Shown: piece by piece, positions 12,916 through 22,327 of the stretch
Layout of the letters: each line of letters starts with the position of its first letter
Position numbering within the stretch: the stretch's first letter is position 1
Assembly: GCA_001986395.2 (NCBI GenBank)
Contig: MQVO02000003.1
Coordinates: forward strand, 1-64,000
DNA length: 64,000 bases
Reading direction: 5' to 3'
From: Irpex lacteus
Taxonomy: Eukaryota > Basidiomycota > Agaricomycetes > Polyporales > Irpicaceae
Made by a program: the position numbers and the translations under genes
The notes under the pieces: generated by a model
The model's input: only the letters and a program-made list of their open reading frames with translations
Told to the model about the DNA's origin: nothing
Database searches by the model: none

Positions 12916-14532
12916 TTACAACTCCCCTTCCTCCTTTTCCTCAGCCTTTTCCCATTCACCAACAGCTTTGTCGAGACCAAGAGTCCAATCTTGCTTGGTC
13001 TTCATGACGAAGGAGACGAGGACTACTAGACCACGATCAGAAAAGTGATCGCGGCCGTTCATTACCTCGATGGTGGTGTGGAGGTCTTCTCCAGTGACTT
13101 TGTAGACCTGGTCGGTCACAGGCATCCAGAGGTTCCATTTGATGAGAAGTGCTGCGCGAGCAGCGGCGGCGATTCGGAGTACTCGAGTGCGTGTTTCGAT
13201 GTCTTCTTCCTTGAGGTGGTGACAACCTTCGAAGGCGTCCTCAATTCTCAACTCCATAGCCTCGACGAGTTCGAGACCTTCCGTGATGTGCTTCGCAGCC
13301 TCGTCGTAAGTACCATCCCAGACTTTCTTCTGGAGATCGTACAAGTCGACATCCCATTCGTGCTTCTCATACTCACAATCGATGCCAGGCACCGACGGGC
13401 AAGGAGAGGCAGGAGAGTCGATGTGGTGGTTGACGATGGGCGAGGTGGCGAGGCGGACAGGAGAGGATGGACCAGAAGAGAAGATGTCGAGGTTACGCAT
13501 CCACTGAGGAATTTCAGCGGAGTGAGTGGTATCGATGTCCATCTTAGCATCCTCGTTGACAGCGGTAGGAGCGGGTGAGACGGTGATGGTAGGAGTGGGA
13601 ACTTCTACTCCAGCATCCCTCCAGGCTTGCCTGTTGGCCCTTTCATGCTCCCTTGTGAGGGGCATTTGAGGTCGGAGCCAGGCACTGTTTTGACTAGTCC
13701 TGGTGGGGATAGGACGAACTGGGCGAGGAGCTCTGATGGGAGCCGGCGCGGAGGAGGTGGCAGCAGTGGGCTGACGACGACGAGGAGAAGCAGAACGTTC
13801 TCGCTGGGCGCGAGTCCTGTTCCGCTGGTCACGATCGTACATAGCAGCCAGTCGAGGAGTGTTGTCGTTGTTGGCGCGAGCGGCAGCAGCGACCTGGTCG
13901 CGAATTTCCTCGATGATGCGCTGAGCCTCCTGCTCATCGCGGCGACGTTGTTGCTGAGCGTGATCGGGTGGAGCAGCCCCCCTGGGCTCGCGGCGTGCGT
14001 TCTGGCGGGCGTCGAAGCGTCGATTGTCCTGGCGCTGTCGTTCGATTTCCGCGTTAAAGGCTTGAACGCGTTCGCGTTCGCAGCGAGCTTGGTCAAGATC
14101 GCGCTGACGTTGGCGATCGAGATTGGGTTGGTGGCGGAAGGCACCACGAGCACGTCCACGACCTCCTCGAGCGGCATGATGGCCGCGAGTAGGTCTGATC
14201 TGTCGATCGTCGATTTCGTAAAGGAACTCGTAAGATCTGGTACGTCCCCTCGAGTCTAGAGAAGTGAAACGTACTTCCACCATGTCCCTATCCTGATGCA
14301 TTGCGATTGATGCGTCAGGGTGCTCGAACCTCATCACCATGTGTCCTCCAGGTTGCCCTTGAAGGAGGGTGTTGAGGACTCGCTGGTTCTGCAACGGCAT
14401 GTTGGTTCGAAGGAGGGACGGGAAGAGGTGGATTATCGAGAGTACGATGAGGAACGTTAATCCAGAAACTAGTACGAGGTAGAGTGCGACCGAGTTGGAG
14501 ATCTGCGGATTCGACATGAGCTCGAAATTCAT
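12916..14532 (-). CDS. 538-residue accessory ORF of the copia element, N-terminal membrane anchor
   Basis: An uninterrupted ORF with ATG at 14532-14530 lies between the 5' LTR and gag, in the element's sense. I do not recognise the family. Residues ~14-37 (VALYLVLVSGLTFLIVLSII) form one strong hydrophobic segment, fitting a signal anchor. Then comes an Arg/Gly-rich stretch (HHAARGGRGRARGAFRHQ) and a long Arg/Gln-rich region that could form coiled coil and bind nucleic acid (IEEIRDQVAAAARANNDN; SPRRRQPTAATSS). The last ~200 residues are acidic and more ordered (EWDVDLYDLQKKVWDGTYDE; ITEGLELVEAMELRIEDAFE), ending EKAEEKEEGEL. The segment is visibly richer in G+C than gag-pol, which suggests a separate origin such as a captured host gene. 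Copia elements usually code only gag-pol. An envelope-like or second gag-like role is a guess. The frame being intact while pol is broken is notable. Confidence 0.7.
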   Translation of the reverse strand: MNFELMSNPQISNSVALYLVLVSGLTFLIVLSIIHLFPSLLRTNMPLQNQRVLNTLLQGQPGGHMVMRFEHPDASIAMHQDRDMVEVRFTSLDSRGRTRSYEFLYEIDDRQIRPTRGHHAARGGRGRARGAFRHQPNLDRQRQRDLDQARCERERVQAFNAEIERQRQDNRRFDARQNARREPRGAAPPDHAQQQRRRDEQEAQRIIEEIRDQVAAAARANNDNTPRLAAMYDRDQRNRTRAQRERSASPRRRQPTAATSSAPAPIRAPRPVRPIPTRTSQNSAWLRPQMPLTREHERANRQAWRDAGVEVPTPTITVSPAPTAVNEDAKMDIDTTHSAEIPQWMRNLDIFSSGPSSPVRLATSPIVNHHIDSPASPCPSVPGIDCEYEKHEWDVDLYDLQKKVWDGTYDEAAKHITEGLELVEAMELRIEDAFEGCHHLKEEDIETRTRVLRIAAAARAALLIKWNLWMPVTDQVYKVTGEDLHTTIEVMNGRDHFSDRGLVVLVSFVMKTKQDWTLGLDKAVGEWEKAEEKEEGEL

Positions 14533-15171
14533 CGAAGGTATCCTCGAGAATTGTGGAAGAGGGAATGTGAAATGATGCGCAAATGAAAAATGACGATGTG
14601 TAGGGAAGTTCTTAACCTCCGTGAAAGTGAATTCAACAAAAAGTCATAAGCCTCAAAGAATCTAATTCTACAAAAACCGACGATTTGGGAATCCCAAGCG
14701 TGTTTACTGTGCGTCGTACACAGCTCGCTTTTAATCCACTATAGTCACGAGCTATAGGGAACCTTCCTACCCTCCCTTTGCCGCAATTTCACAGCCTCCC
14801 AATCACCTGAGGTGAAAGACCGTTTCAGTCACGTCTAGGTCTAGTCCTTGTTAGGGACCACTGGCTAGTACGTGCGTAACTCGCTATTATTGAGTTACAA
14901 GCCAACTACTTGTGAAGTAGCGGCCACCGATCCGATGTGACTGTGCGCGTACGCTGGGTGCAAGTACGAAGGGGGAATTCTGTAGAAAGAGATTATGGGA
15001 GATTACAATATCGGAGAGGTGAGGCTTATGCTACTACGGACAAATTCTCTCTACTACAAAGTGGCCTACAATGTGTAGAGGAAATAGGTTACTCACGTTT
15101 TATAACCTTGTCCGATAGTTGTTGATTCTTGATTTCTTGGGGTTTGAGCGAACTTCGATGGTTGAGATTTA
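14533..15171 (-). other. Untranslated leader of the copia element
   Basis: About 640 bp between the primer binding site and the 538-codon ORF. No ORF of note. It contains a small palindromic motif, CTATAG...CTATAG, near 14740-14757. Confidence 0.5.
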
Positions 15172-15190
15172 GAGCTCGGGGCTCATAACC
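15172..15190 (-). promoter_or_regulatory. Primer binding site matching initiator tRNA-Met anticodon arm
   Basis: Directly inside the 5' LTR the plus strand reads gagctcggggctcataacc. GGGCTCATAACC is the anticodon stem-loop (CAU) of eukaryotic initiator tRNA-Met, so the element's RNA would pair with the 3' end of a cleaved 5' half of that tRNA. This is the half-tRNA priming known for Drosophila copia. The match to this fungus's own tRNA is inferred from general conservation of the loop. Confidence 0.75.
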
Positions 15191-15629
15191 TGACAAACAG
15201 GTGTCTGAGCAGGGGTACTTCGGGGTAGAGAAGTCTGAATCTCAGTGAGGTAGAATGATGTTCGTTATTGTTCTCTGCAGTTGCAGAGCAGTATTTATAC
15301 TAGTTACATGGGTGTGATGAGTCGTATCTACTGACATACATGTACTAAGGATTGGTCAGAATCCCTAAGGGATTGCTAATGACTGAATGAGAGATGAGCA
15401 AGCATCTGTCATGCTTGGTAAATACTGAATGTACGCTGAGCAAGCATTGCTAGCTACTGAATGAGAGAACGACTAATCTGGCCTTGTGTGATCATGTGCT
15501 ATGAACGATTACATATGGACCTACAGATGTGAGAATCACATGCTTGATAGGATCTGAATCTTATCTACGCTACTTATCTAATCTACACTATGGTCCAGAT
15601 AAGGAAACTGATCTGATGATCGTTTAACA
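15191..15629 (-). repeat. 5' LTR of the copia element (439 bp)
   Basis: Same length and, by eye, same sequence as 7173-7611. It should contain the element's promoter. Because the host gene runs in the same direction, host transcription enters the element here; the host reading frame continues 16 codons into this LTR and stops at 15578. Confidence 0.97.
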
Positions 15630-17992
15630 ACAGGCGTCGTGATACTGGATGCGCTGCGAGATGCAGAATGCCACGGGAGCGTTGTGGGTGGATCGATGCT
15701 TGTGGCAGGTGTGATGCGGCCCGAGGGTGACGGTAGTTGTCCTGGCTGATGTTTGCCCATGCTGAGTCGTTGGGTGAGAGGTCTGCCAAAGTGAACTTCC
15801 TGCATTTGGGCTTGGTCCTCGGGCATGGACTCGTATGGTTGAGCGGCCGTCTCCATCTCCAACAGTTTATCTCGTCTTCTACGTCTTCGGATCATCGCGA
15901 GCGTGGCAATCACACAGAGACATAGCAAGACGATGATTCCAACCACTATGCCTGCTATCGCACCTCCAGAGATACGATGTGTATTGCCCGAGAGGGAGTT
16001 CTGGGGACCTGCGGTGCCGGATGGATTGGTACTTGTGGTTCCGTTTCCACTAACGTATCGCACAAAGCTCAGTAACGTTTGATGGCTTCAAAGAGTTGTG
16101 CATGCTTCTTACCTACGTGCGACATCAAAGGAATCTCCAAAGCCAACAGCAGCATTCAAGACGTCCAGAGCGGCTAGCTGACCCCAAGGCAACACTTTCG
16201 TTGGTCCAGGACCTTCCCATTGTGGAGAATACTGATTTCCCTGTGGTGACGAGGCTAAGTCCACCAAGGCGTTCAGCTGTCGACCACCGGTCGTAAGTAC
16301 GTGTTGGTCTAGAGGAAGAGGGGTATCCGAAGAATGCGCGGTGCAACATACCTGAGTGGTGATAAAGCTACGGATGAAGGTGGCTTGCGCTGAGCCGTTC
16401 GCAGTCCTTGAGTATGCTTCGTATAAGCTGCGAATGAATATTCCTTTAATCGCGATGGTGAAGCTATCTTTCGTGGCATCTGCTGCATCCGCGGGACCTA
16501 TTTCCCAGAAGTTTCGTCGTAAATAATGCACCCCAATCAAGATTTCATGAGAGTCCGACCTTCAATAATGATACCGTCCGAAGTGTTCGTCCATTGTGGA
16601 TATGGCACGGCGACCGAGATCAAGTTTTGAAGACTAGCAAAATGTATAAGTAGCAGATTTGATGGACTTTTCCCGAGTTGGACACACTAACAAGGACGCG
16701 CGGGCACTGTCTGTCTCTGCTAAAACACTCAGACCGTCAATGGTGAAGCCAGAATTATATGTCCAGAAGTCGTTGACCAGGGAGCAAGTTTTTAATGTGA
16801 TACCGTCCAGGATGACACTGCCGTCGTAGAGCACGTTAGTGACGAAGTCAGCAGATAGCTGAGCTGCTGTTAGGTATTGGTTGTCTGAGGTTTGTTCGTA
16901 TAGATGTGCGGAGAGACTTCAGGCACTTGTCAGCAAGAGTATGTTTGACCTTGTGACACAGGACTTACGCCATGAATGCCCTATAAATGAGTTAGCTGTC
17001 GTGAACAGCGGTCAGCTCCCTGAGATAAAAGACTCACGCGACTGTCTCGCCGACTACGGCTGTGTTGTTGGGGTCACTCGCAGACTATACTGCGCAATTA
17101 ATATTGTGTAGTTACACGAAGGGAACGTTTAACGCACGTAGAACACTGCACCGGCAACGGAGGCTAGTTTTCGGTTTGAACAATGGTGTCATAACGGTTG
17201 CAAGGACACTACTCACCACCATGACAAGTAGAGGGAAACGTGGCGTTCTTTGTAGACAGCGTGCCCGAGGTAGCATCGTCGGCTGTAACTAAATATTGAC
17301 TCATATACTCCCAAATTGATTCCGCAAATTGAAGCGACTGAGGGTCCTTATACGCCCTGTAAGCATTGATAGCAGCTAAGCCCCATATTCTGTTGTGAAA
17401 ATGGTAGGTGAGCAGCCGGTGAGCATTTTGAAACCTTCTGAACGACTTGGACTGACGCAGCATCGCTAGTTTGGTGTGTACTCCCTCGCCTGATATGCTA
17501 TTAGCCTGATAAGATTTTACAACTTAACACTAGCAGACTTACAGAGTGACGATAGTCGGTGCCAGGTTAAAGGTTGTGTTGAGACTTTGAAGTACAAATG
17601 CTCTGTTGGTAGTCGAGTTATTGATTCGATCACCTACAGCAAGCGCACAAAGCATGTTTGCGCTTTGGGGTATGTCCAGCCCTATGATAGACCTTATATC
17701 AGCTCCGGGCTTCGAGTATATATACCAATAATAGATACCGTTGAACAGTCCAGTGAGTTTATTGTAGGTTTGGTTTACAGTATTAACCAGCCCATCAACC
17801 AGTGATAGCCTCTCCTGGAGGCTAAGAGTCATCGTCGGCTTCTGGAAGAGGAGTTAAATCAGATATCCTATTATAGATGAAGCTTGATATAAATAAACTT
17901 ACTCTCCATGTCGACGGCACTGCAAAGTTCTGTGCCAGCACGAGTTGAAGGGGTATGGTAAAAACAAGTGTGAGTCGCAGAAGCTTGCCCAT
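15578..17992 (-). CDS. GH76-like (alpha-1,6-mannanase family) membrane protein, interrupted by retrotransposon
   Basis: Start ATG at 17992-17990 opens a signal peptide (MGKLLRLTLVFTIPLQLVLA). Exons separated by short introns then give family-typical pieces: LVDGLVNTVNQTYNKLTG, IWGLAAINAYRAYKDP, SVAGAVFY, NNTAVVGETVA, LVNDFWTYNSGFTIDGLS, PQWTNTSDGIIIEG, ITIAIKGIFIRSLYEAYS-like, and PTKVLPWGQLAALDVLNA. After the ectodomain come a Gly/Ser linker, one transmembrane segment (AIAGIVVGIIVLLCLCVIAT) and a basic stop-transfer (RRRRRR). GH76 proteins act on cell-wall or glycan mannan; fungal DFG5/DCW1 relatives help attach cell-wall proteins. The cytoplasmic tail is cut after SSITTPV by the element. 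As it stands translation continues into the LTR (VKRSSDQFPYLDHSVD) and stops at 15578. Ectodomain and membrane segment look intact, so the truncated protein may still function. The exact catalytic Asp pair was not identified. Confidence 0.85.
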
Positions 17993-19236
17993 AACTACAT
18001 GGGCTGGTCGAAGGGAGGGGAGAAGTGGGCGGGGACTGTAGCTGCACGACATAAGAAGACCTTCCATCATCGTCTTTGTACAGCCACACAAGTAGGTAAT
18101 CAAACCGCCATGGGGATGCCACCATGTCTGTAGACTAACGAAAGCTTGATTCAACTCGTTGACGCAGAGCTTGGCAGTTCGCAGATTCCGCACCCATGCC
18201 GCTGCTCCCGGAACCTTCAAGTTGAGAATGGGAAGTCAACCACTTCACTACGCGCGTATTCATACGCTACCCTTTAGGCCCTGCGAGGCAGTCAAGTGCA
18301 AATAGGTAAGTGCCGGTGCTGCTAAGTATATTCTGCAGTTATGCCAGCCTTGTTCCCATCTCAATTCCACAATGATCAATCCAGCTGTGCGCCGCGCAGT
18401 GTGATATGATTTCGGCTCCAATTCGGCATGCCAGTATAGCTGCACACAGACGTCAGAGTTCCTCTTTTGAACAGTCAACGACTGCGCCCTCAGTCTTTCT
18501 GCCCGCCCAAGACTGAGGTCTCCGAGCGCATACACTGGCATGTGTCATCGACCTAGAAGATATTGCAGAGGCTGTAGTGATATGTCTCTTCAGTGACCGG
18601 ATACTATGAGATATTCTATGAGAATTACGACCCACATATCTCCGACTTGACAGAGGTCGACCGTCAACTTCTCGAAGTTATTGAAAAGAGATTGCCGCTT
18701 GACCTTGGTGGCATTGTTTCCCATGTCAGTATCAGTGCAATAATGTACAGACATTGACTCCAATACACTTCTGCCGCCCATTTGAAACATGCATATGGTC
18801 AGTAGAAGTCAGTAGAGATATGGGAGGAGGCTGGGCCGGAGGCTACTGCTCCGAGCGCGGCGCTTCTAGTGCTGAGTCCTGAAAAGGAAAGTATTCAAGT
18901 TCAGGTTCAACCTGGGGAAGGTTTAAAGATGCACAATGCATTGAGTAGTAAGTGTGTAAGTATCCTATGTAACGTTTCAACTGACTAGCACGCTAGAGAG
19001 ATAGTCAACCTGGGCGACCAGTCTGGGTTGTGAAATCGTCGTATCCCTAGACCAATGATAGATGCCTGCATCTATATCTTTAGCCTCGGATACGTATCGC
19101 AGATCCGGGTAACTGGGAGCCAGCAGGAATATTACTCGTTAAACATGAATGCTTAGCATTCTTAGACCATCGGTACGCGCGTTCCAACAGCATTGGAGAC
19201 ATTTCCGCCGGCAGCCCATTTGTGACAAACTGCAGG
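17993..19236. other. Intergenic region
   Basis: About 1.2 kb between the start of the GH76-like gene and the end of the inverted membrane-protein gene, both on minus. Short open frames occur on minus (for example 18260-18541 and 18590-18790) without recognisable features. The left part should hold the GH76-like promoter. Confidence 0.4.
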
Positions 19237-20526
19237 CTACTCGCCGTTGGCGCCAGACCGTGAGTGGACCAGTACCATGATCAGTGCTGGATACATTCCC
19301 TAATAGTGAGACAACAAGGAGTATCACTTCTTAGAACGCACAACACGAGATACGAAGAACTTACCGCGAGCTGCGCATGCATAGGCCTGTATATATCTCC
19401 AAGCGTGCAGTTCAAGGGAGTTCGCAGCAGCATACTGACGAAGGAGAATATCTAAAGTTGCAAAGTGTGAGGAAGGACTGAGGCTGCTGAATACTTGTCA
19501 AGGTAGACTCACTGAAGATAAACAAAAGAGCATCCCTGATTCCACAAATAGACTCAGAATGCGTTCCAGTTGGTGATTGCTGCCTCCAAAGTGAGTGATT
19601 CCTTTCATGCTTTTCCGATATCGCCTGCGCACGAAGACTAATTTAGTTCAATGCCTTGTCTGAGCTGAACGTTCATAGGGTCATACCATGCTCGTTGTGC
19701 AATTAAGGAAGTCGCTGAAAAGTTCGTGCCCAAGGAGAGCACGATGCTTGCTACTTGAGTGATATTGATGGCCGTTACCAGTCGACTAGGTAGTTGAGCA
19801 TCCTCTGAGTGTGATGCAAAGAGGCCATATATTCGGAAGATAATCGTGATAAAAGTCGTCACTGTCAAAAGAAAATGTAAGTCCCACGGTAACCGCCGCT
19901 CAAGCTTCAAGCTTCGGATAAGCCGTACGGGATGTAGCCAGCAGTAGTGTCGCTGGAATTGAGAGAACCTTTCGCGGAAAGGTTTCGCCACAGAGCACAA
20001 ACATACGCCAGACGACTACTGCGTCAGCAAACAAGACTATCGTGGAAATTAGCTGGTGAGCGTGCGAGCAAATAAATCAGCGACCTTTACTTCTTTACTT
20101 ACGGTTAGTTGATAAGACTGCGTTAAAAAGGAGTTGTATGTTGCCTGCTACATTTAGAGCGCCACTGGGGGAGCCTGCAATGATCTTCACGAAGAAAGTG
20201 GCAGTCGATGCCATCCATTGTGTAGACAAGATCGCAAAAGCAACGATTGTGACCACAAAGATGACAATGTTGCTCCTTTTGTTGAATCCACGTTTACTGA
20301 ACGCCGGTTTCAGTATGAGCAGAGGAAAGCAAGATTTGAGTATGGGCCAGCCTGAGACTCACAGAGAGATGTGCGATACCATCAAAGAAGATGACAATAC
20401 AAACACCTGATAAAGGTTGGTTTTATTAACTACCGTTCGCTACTTGGTATGGGATCACCTACCGTATGTGCATGTTTGCGCAGCAGACTCAACAAAGTTG
20501 CAAGCTTCTATGGGCCCAATAGACAT
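19237..20526 (-). CDS. Multi-spanning membrane protein (basidiomycete 7TM-like family), inverted member
   Basis: ATG at 20526-20524 begins MSIGPIEACNFVESAAQTC. Following exons in order give GVCIVIFFDGIAHL, KRGFNKRSNIVIFVVTIVAF, LFADAVVVWRMFVLC, KVLSIPATLLLATS, TTFITIIFRIYGLFAS, VASIVLSLGTNFSATSLIAQ, LERILSLFVESGMLFCLSS, LLRTPLNCTLGDIYRPMHAQ and MYPALIMVLVHSRSG, with a stop at 19237-19239. The pieces match the exon order of five plus-strand paralogues at 46-60 kb. By eye there are about seven hydrophobic segments. The function is unknown; the family is widespread and expanded in mushroom-forming fungi, which is background knowledge. The reading frame is open in every exon I could place, so the gene looks intact. 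Its closest relatives here are the two copies at 46.4 and 48.4 kb (shared RGF/RGI-KRSN segment). Confidence 0.75.
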
Positions 20527-22327
20527 ATCGTACGAACCAAGTGGTAAGGCTGAAAAGCGGGGGGACGTAGCGTAGGTGGCAAGACCTGACCTCGCTGTCT
20601 ATATGATTTGCGTGAAACATTTTGATACATCAACAGACCCGAGGACGAATAGAAGCTGTTGATGATGAAGCGCTTCGATATCTTGCGTGTACGAAGCCTA
20701 CTGAGCAGGCACTATTGAAAGATACGTGATTATATCACAGCCTTCGAGTTGCTAAACGGCAATGAGCTTGCCAGTGCGTAGCTGAACGAAGAATAGCCAA
20801 CATACCTCGATTTGGATGTGTACTATAACAAATCACTTCGAATAGGTATTCGATATCTGTAAGGGACGATATAGAGGAGAAAATACTATTTAGTGACACG
20901 CTCACAGTACTTACTGGCGTTCTAAACGCGCCTTACAGGAGATAGGTCGCTGCAAGAGATTATCAAAGTTTATTTAAGCCGAACAAGACCTTTTTTGATG
21001 AATGATTTGCCGTGGCGTAACCATCTTTCGAGCAGGGCGTTCAACGACAAAACGCGCATAAAGATCCACTAAGGCATTGCATAGGCTCTGAAGGAGTACA
21101 AGACGGCGCGTAGTACGTACTGTCGCCTGTAGTTGCTACGCCGGTCAATAAACCCTCTGCTGTTCATATTCTGTTCATGTAGAAACCAGGTCAGAAGGTT
21201 ACGATGGACACTGAACAGAATGCACGAGTACTCATGTATCAGTCATATTTATCAGTACCCCTCACATTTCCATACTGAGCACGGAACTCCTGGTTGCTAT
21301 TCAAAATGTCCATCCCAGATATTATTCCTTGTTCCCAGGTCTGCCGCTGTGAAGTCGGATTCGTGTTCCTACAACGGGATCTTGAGGTTTTTCGATGCGG
21401 CGGAAAGAGAACTCACGAGCGTCTATAATCTCGCCGATGACTGCCTTAATAAGTAATACAAGGGTTGCCGCGCTTCGCTTCGGCCCGCGAAGCCTCGTAA
21501 ACGTAGCCAACAAAGAATTTAGTAAGAAGCTTCACTGAGATTGGGTGTGTAGTGCAATGTCAGAGGAGAGAACGATAAGTAGTGAAAAACTTAAGGAAGG
21601 GAGTGAGATGTGCATGTGAGCAGTACGGGGAGTTAAGCGCACGGGAGTGGTCTGGGGTCCCGATCAGCGAGAGATCAGTCAATTCCCAAAGTACAACACA
21701 GCACGGTGGAAGGGTAATGAAAGGATGTGCATGAGCATGATGCATTGACATGACATGAAGAAGGGAGGACAACAGTGGCAGAGCTAAAGGCAATATGGCG
21801 AAAAAGAGAACGGGAAGAGGGGCGAGGACCCCAGAAGCATGCCACGCGAGAACGGCAGAATAAAGCAGGCAGGGGAAACTACACGATCGAGTATTTGTCG
21901 GGGCCTGAAAAATCACTTCCAAGAGCCGAGCCGGACTTATTCAGAAGCGGGCCATGCAATAGACGGAGGGGAGCGGGAGAACATCGGAAAAAGCGATCTG
22001 AAAGCAAGGTAAGGCGGAATGAAATGTAATAAGAGCGGAATCCGATCATAAGAAACGATTTGAAGTGCAAATGAAGCCTATTAGACAAAATTTGTAACTG
22101 AAGCAGACATGCGTAAAGGAATGGAGTTATATTGCACGTGGCAAGTCCGTGCCGCCGAGATTTTGGCCCTCGGCAGGCGCCCTCTCGACTGATTGAGAGC
22201 CGAACATAACCGTTCCCATACCACCATCACGACCTCCTTCACCTCCTTAAATCGGCGATATAGATTTTAGAATATCCTAGGACAATCTCTCAGGAACTAG
22301 AAAGCATTTTGAGTCAAGCTACCAGCC
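20527..22327. other. Intergenic region of 1.8 kb
   Basis: This presumably holds the divergent promoters of the inverted membrane-protein gene and the HAD gene. A pyrimidine-rich stretch precedes the HAD start. A GC-rich near-palindrome lies near 21466-21495. One minus-strand ORF (21560-21922) is hydrophobic but has no family features. No gene is supported. Confidence 0.4.

Larger units (their letters stand above)
7173..15629 (-). mobile_element. Ty1/copia-type LTR retrotransposon with extra 5' ORFs
   Basis: A complete element of 8,457 bp whose coding strand is minus. It is bounded by 439-bp direct repeats (7173-7611 and 15191-15629) beginning TGACAAAC and ending GTTTAACA, that is TG...CA. 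The same five bases, ACAGG, flank it at 7168-7172 and 15630-15634, a target-site duplication. In the element's own direction the order is 5' LTR, primer binding site, ~640-bp leader, a 538-codon ORF, a ~220-codon ORF, gag-protease-integrase-RT-RNase H, polypurine tract, 3' LTR. Integrase before reverse transcriptase places it in the Ty1/copia (Pseudoviridae-like) superfamily. The element interrupts the last exon of a GH76-like gene. LTR identity by eye suggests a recent insertion, although the pol frame is broken three times. Confidence 0.97.

Noticed and set aside
13045..14259. Plus-strand ORFs of 177 and 210 codons inside the copia element
   Set aside because: They are antisense shadows of the 538-codon ORF, kept open by its biased composition.
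21466..21495. GC-rich palindromic stretch as RNA gene or terminator
   Set aside because: It is short and imperfect, and no gene ends next to it.
21560..21922. Minus-strand hydrophobic ORF of 120 codons
   Set aside because: It has no family motif, no exon partners and low-complexity hydrophobic content; it lies in an otherwise empty spacer.
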